Below the pieces are notes generated by a model. That model did not search any database and had not been told where the DNA came from. It saw nothing but the letters and a program-made list of their open reading frames with translations. 64,000 nucleotides of DNA from Nautilus pompilius (taxonomy: Eukaryota; Mollusca; Cephalopoda; Nautilida; Nautilidae). Shown here piece after piece: positions 62,740 to 64,000 of the stretch. The stretch covers positions 1,445,001-1,509,000 of the forward strand of contig JACATO010000065.1 of NCBI GenBank assembly GCA_018389105.1, read 5' to 3'. Numbering within the stretch: position 1 is the first letter of the stretch; each line of letters starts with the position of its first letter. A program made the position numbers and the translations under genes.

Positions 62740-64000
62740 TGCTGATCGAGATATCATGTCCCCTCTTCCTTTTTAATGAATCAAAGAATCTATTGGACTT
62801 TACCCAGGTCCTGAGGAATCTTCTGTTTCTCCCTATAAGTCACTTTACACAACGATTCCTCATATCTTTAACATATTTAAAAATTAATTTAAAGAATTTT
62901 GGGCAGTGTTTTTAAGAATTTTTATAGGAGATAAATTCCGAAAATTTGAAAAATTGTAACTTTATCGGCCATCAAAACAAAAACAAAGCAAAGATATATT
63001 CGTTTAAATCTGATCTAGAAAAAAGAAAGAGACTTTTGTCTCACACCTCGTAAAAAAATAAGAACAGTTGATAGAGAACAATGGAACCACAGAACAAAGG
63101 AACCGCACGGGCCTGACAAATATAATGCAGTAAGAAAAGGGAGAGAAAACGATACGATGAAAAGGGAATAACTACAAACTGAAGATGTTTTTCGAGGTGG
63201 TCTCCCTTAGTTGGAACAATTGTTTGCCTTAAAAATTATTCCTGCCCTTATTCTAATTTTGTCTGTATCCGGTGAATGCCAAAAAACTTATTTATATAAA
63301 AATGTTTGATCTTCTTTACTGCGAGTTACGTGTTATTACGATCACCTTGCTACTATATGGGGGCAGGCACTGGGAGGAACTGTTGACCTGATCTCTGAGA
63401 ACAGTGCCAGGAATATTGTTTTTACCTTTCCATCTTCCATCAAACAACACTACTGAACCTTGAACTGGACAGGTGAAACACCTGTAAAGTCATGTCCTAT
63501 TTATAATCCTTCATCTCCATACATTTTCTTTGTGTCAGAGCTGGACAAAAGTATGATAAGCAACTTTATTTTTATTTTCATAAAATTCCTCATACGACTA
63601 GTAATTAGGAAGAAATATTGTATAGTGGAAAAGAGAAGCTGAAGGCGAAATAATACAGATAGATCTAAAGAACTTTTGAAATCTTTGGGTCCAGGTATCT
63701 TCTATCTATTGAATCGGCTTGATATGACCTGCTCCTTCTGTCAATGATATCGCTGCGGTTTTTGGCGAGGCAATAAAGTAAACAATGGCAGCTTGGAAAC
63801 TAGAAATCCCATTGCAAATCATTAATATGGGTGCAGGCGATAATTAAGCTTCAGGGTTCAAAATTAATAAATCTTTAAAGTCTGTTGTTGCGATGGCTTA
63901 TATGAAATATCAGTATTATTGTTTATTCTACTGATTGACCACAAGCTCAGTTTAATTTAATACTTAGCTCTACAATAGACACATTACTTTATGTTACTGA
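62740..64000. other. Right edge, no gene seen
   Basis: AT-rich sequence with short frames only. Confidence 0.45.

Overview
The window reads as nuclear DNA of an animal, most likely a mollusc and possibly a cephalopod. This is inferred from GT-AG introns of many kilobases, abundant Tc1/mariner and hAT relics, tRNA-like SINE pieces, and long (CT)n, (CAT)n and (CA)n tracts. Nothing bacterial (operons, Shine-Dalgarno sites) is visible. Protein-coding sequence is sparse, and most open frames are chance frames or lie in dead mobile elements.

Left part (1 to about 23.8 kb): very AT-rich and CpG-poor. On the minus strand it carries exons of a FYVE zinc-finger gene. Three exons join in phase (23590-23713, 20681-20779, 18237-18302), and a further candidate exon lies at 2301-2406. 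Its introns hold a U6 snRNA retropseudogene (4.9 kb), an hAT relic (8.5-10.1 kb), a mariner relic (11.8-12.4 kb), two Tc1 relics (13.4-14.1 and 18.9-20.1 kb) and a broken repeat-borne gene of a familiar but unnamed invertebrate family (21.4-22.6 kb).

Middle (about 24 to 45.5 kb): base composition changes abruptly to CpG-rich DNA at about 24 kb. This looks like a divergent promoter between the minus-strand FYVE gene and a plus-strand gene for a secreted, probably GPI-anchored Ly6/uPAR three-finger protein. That gene is complete in three exons (25332-25395, 40626-40796, 45307-45521; 149 residues). Its first intron is 15 kb long and contains an hAT element with both ends.

Right part (45.5 to 64 kb): Tc1 and mariner relics, a four-unit minisatellite with CTCF-like cores, a foldback element, and one single-exon gene for a two-helix membrane protein (60655-61173). 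Two arrays built on the same unit, each unit holding a TGACGTCA palindrome (the CREB/ATF site), lie 10 kb apart in opposite orientation (51.8-52.3 and 62.2-62.7 kb). A decayed trace of the same unit lies at 44.6 kb. These arrays, the CTCF-like minisatellite and the sharp CpG boundary are the most unusual structures here.
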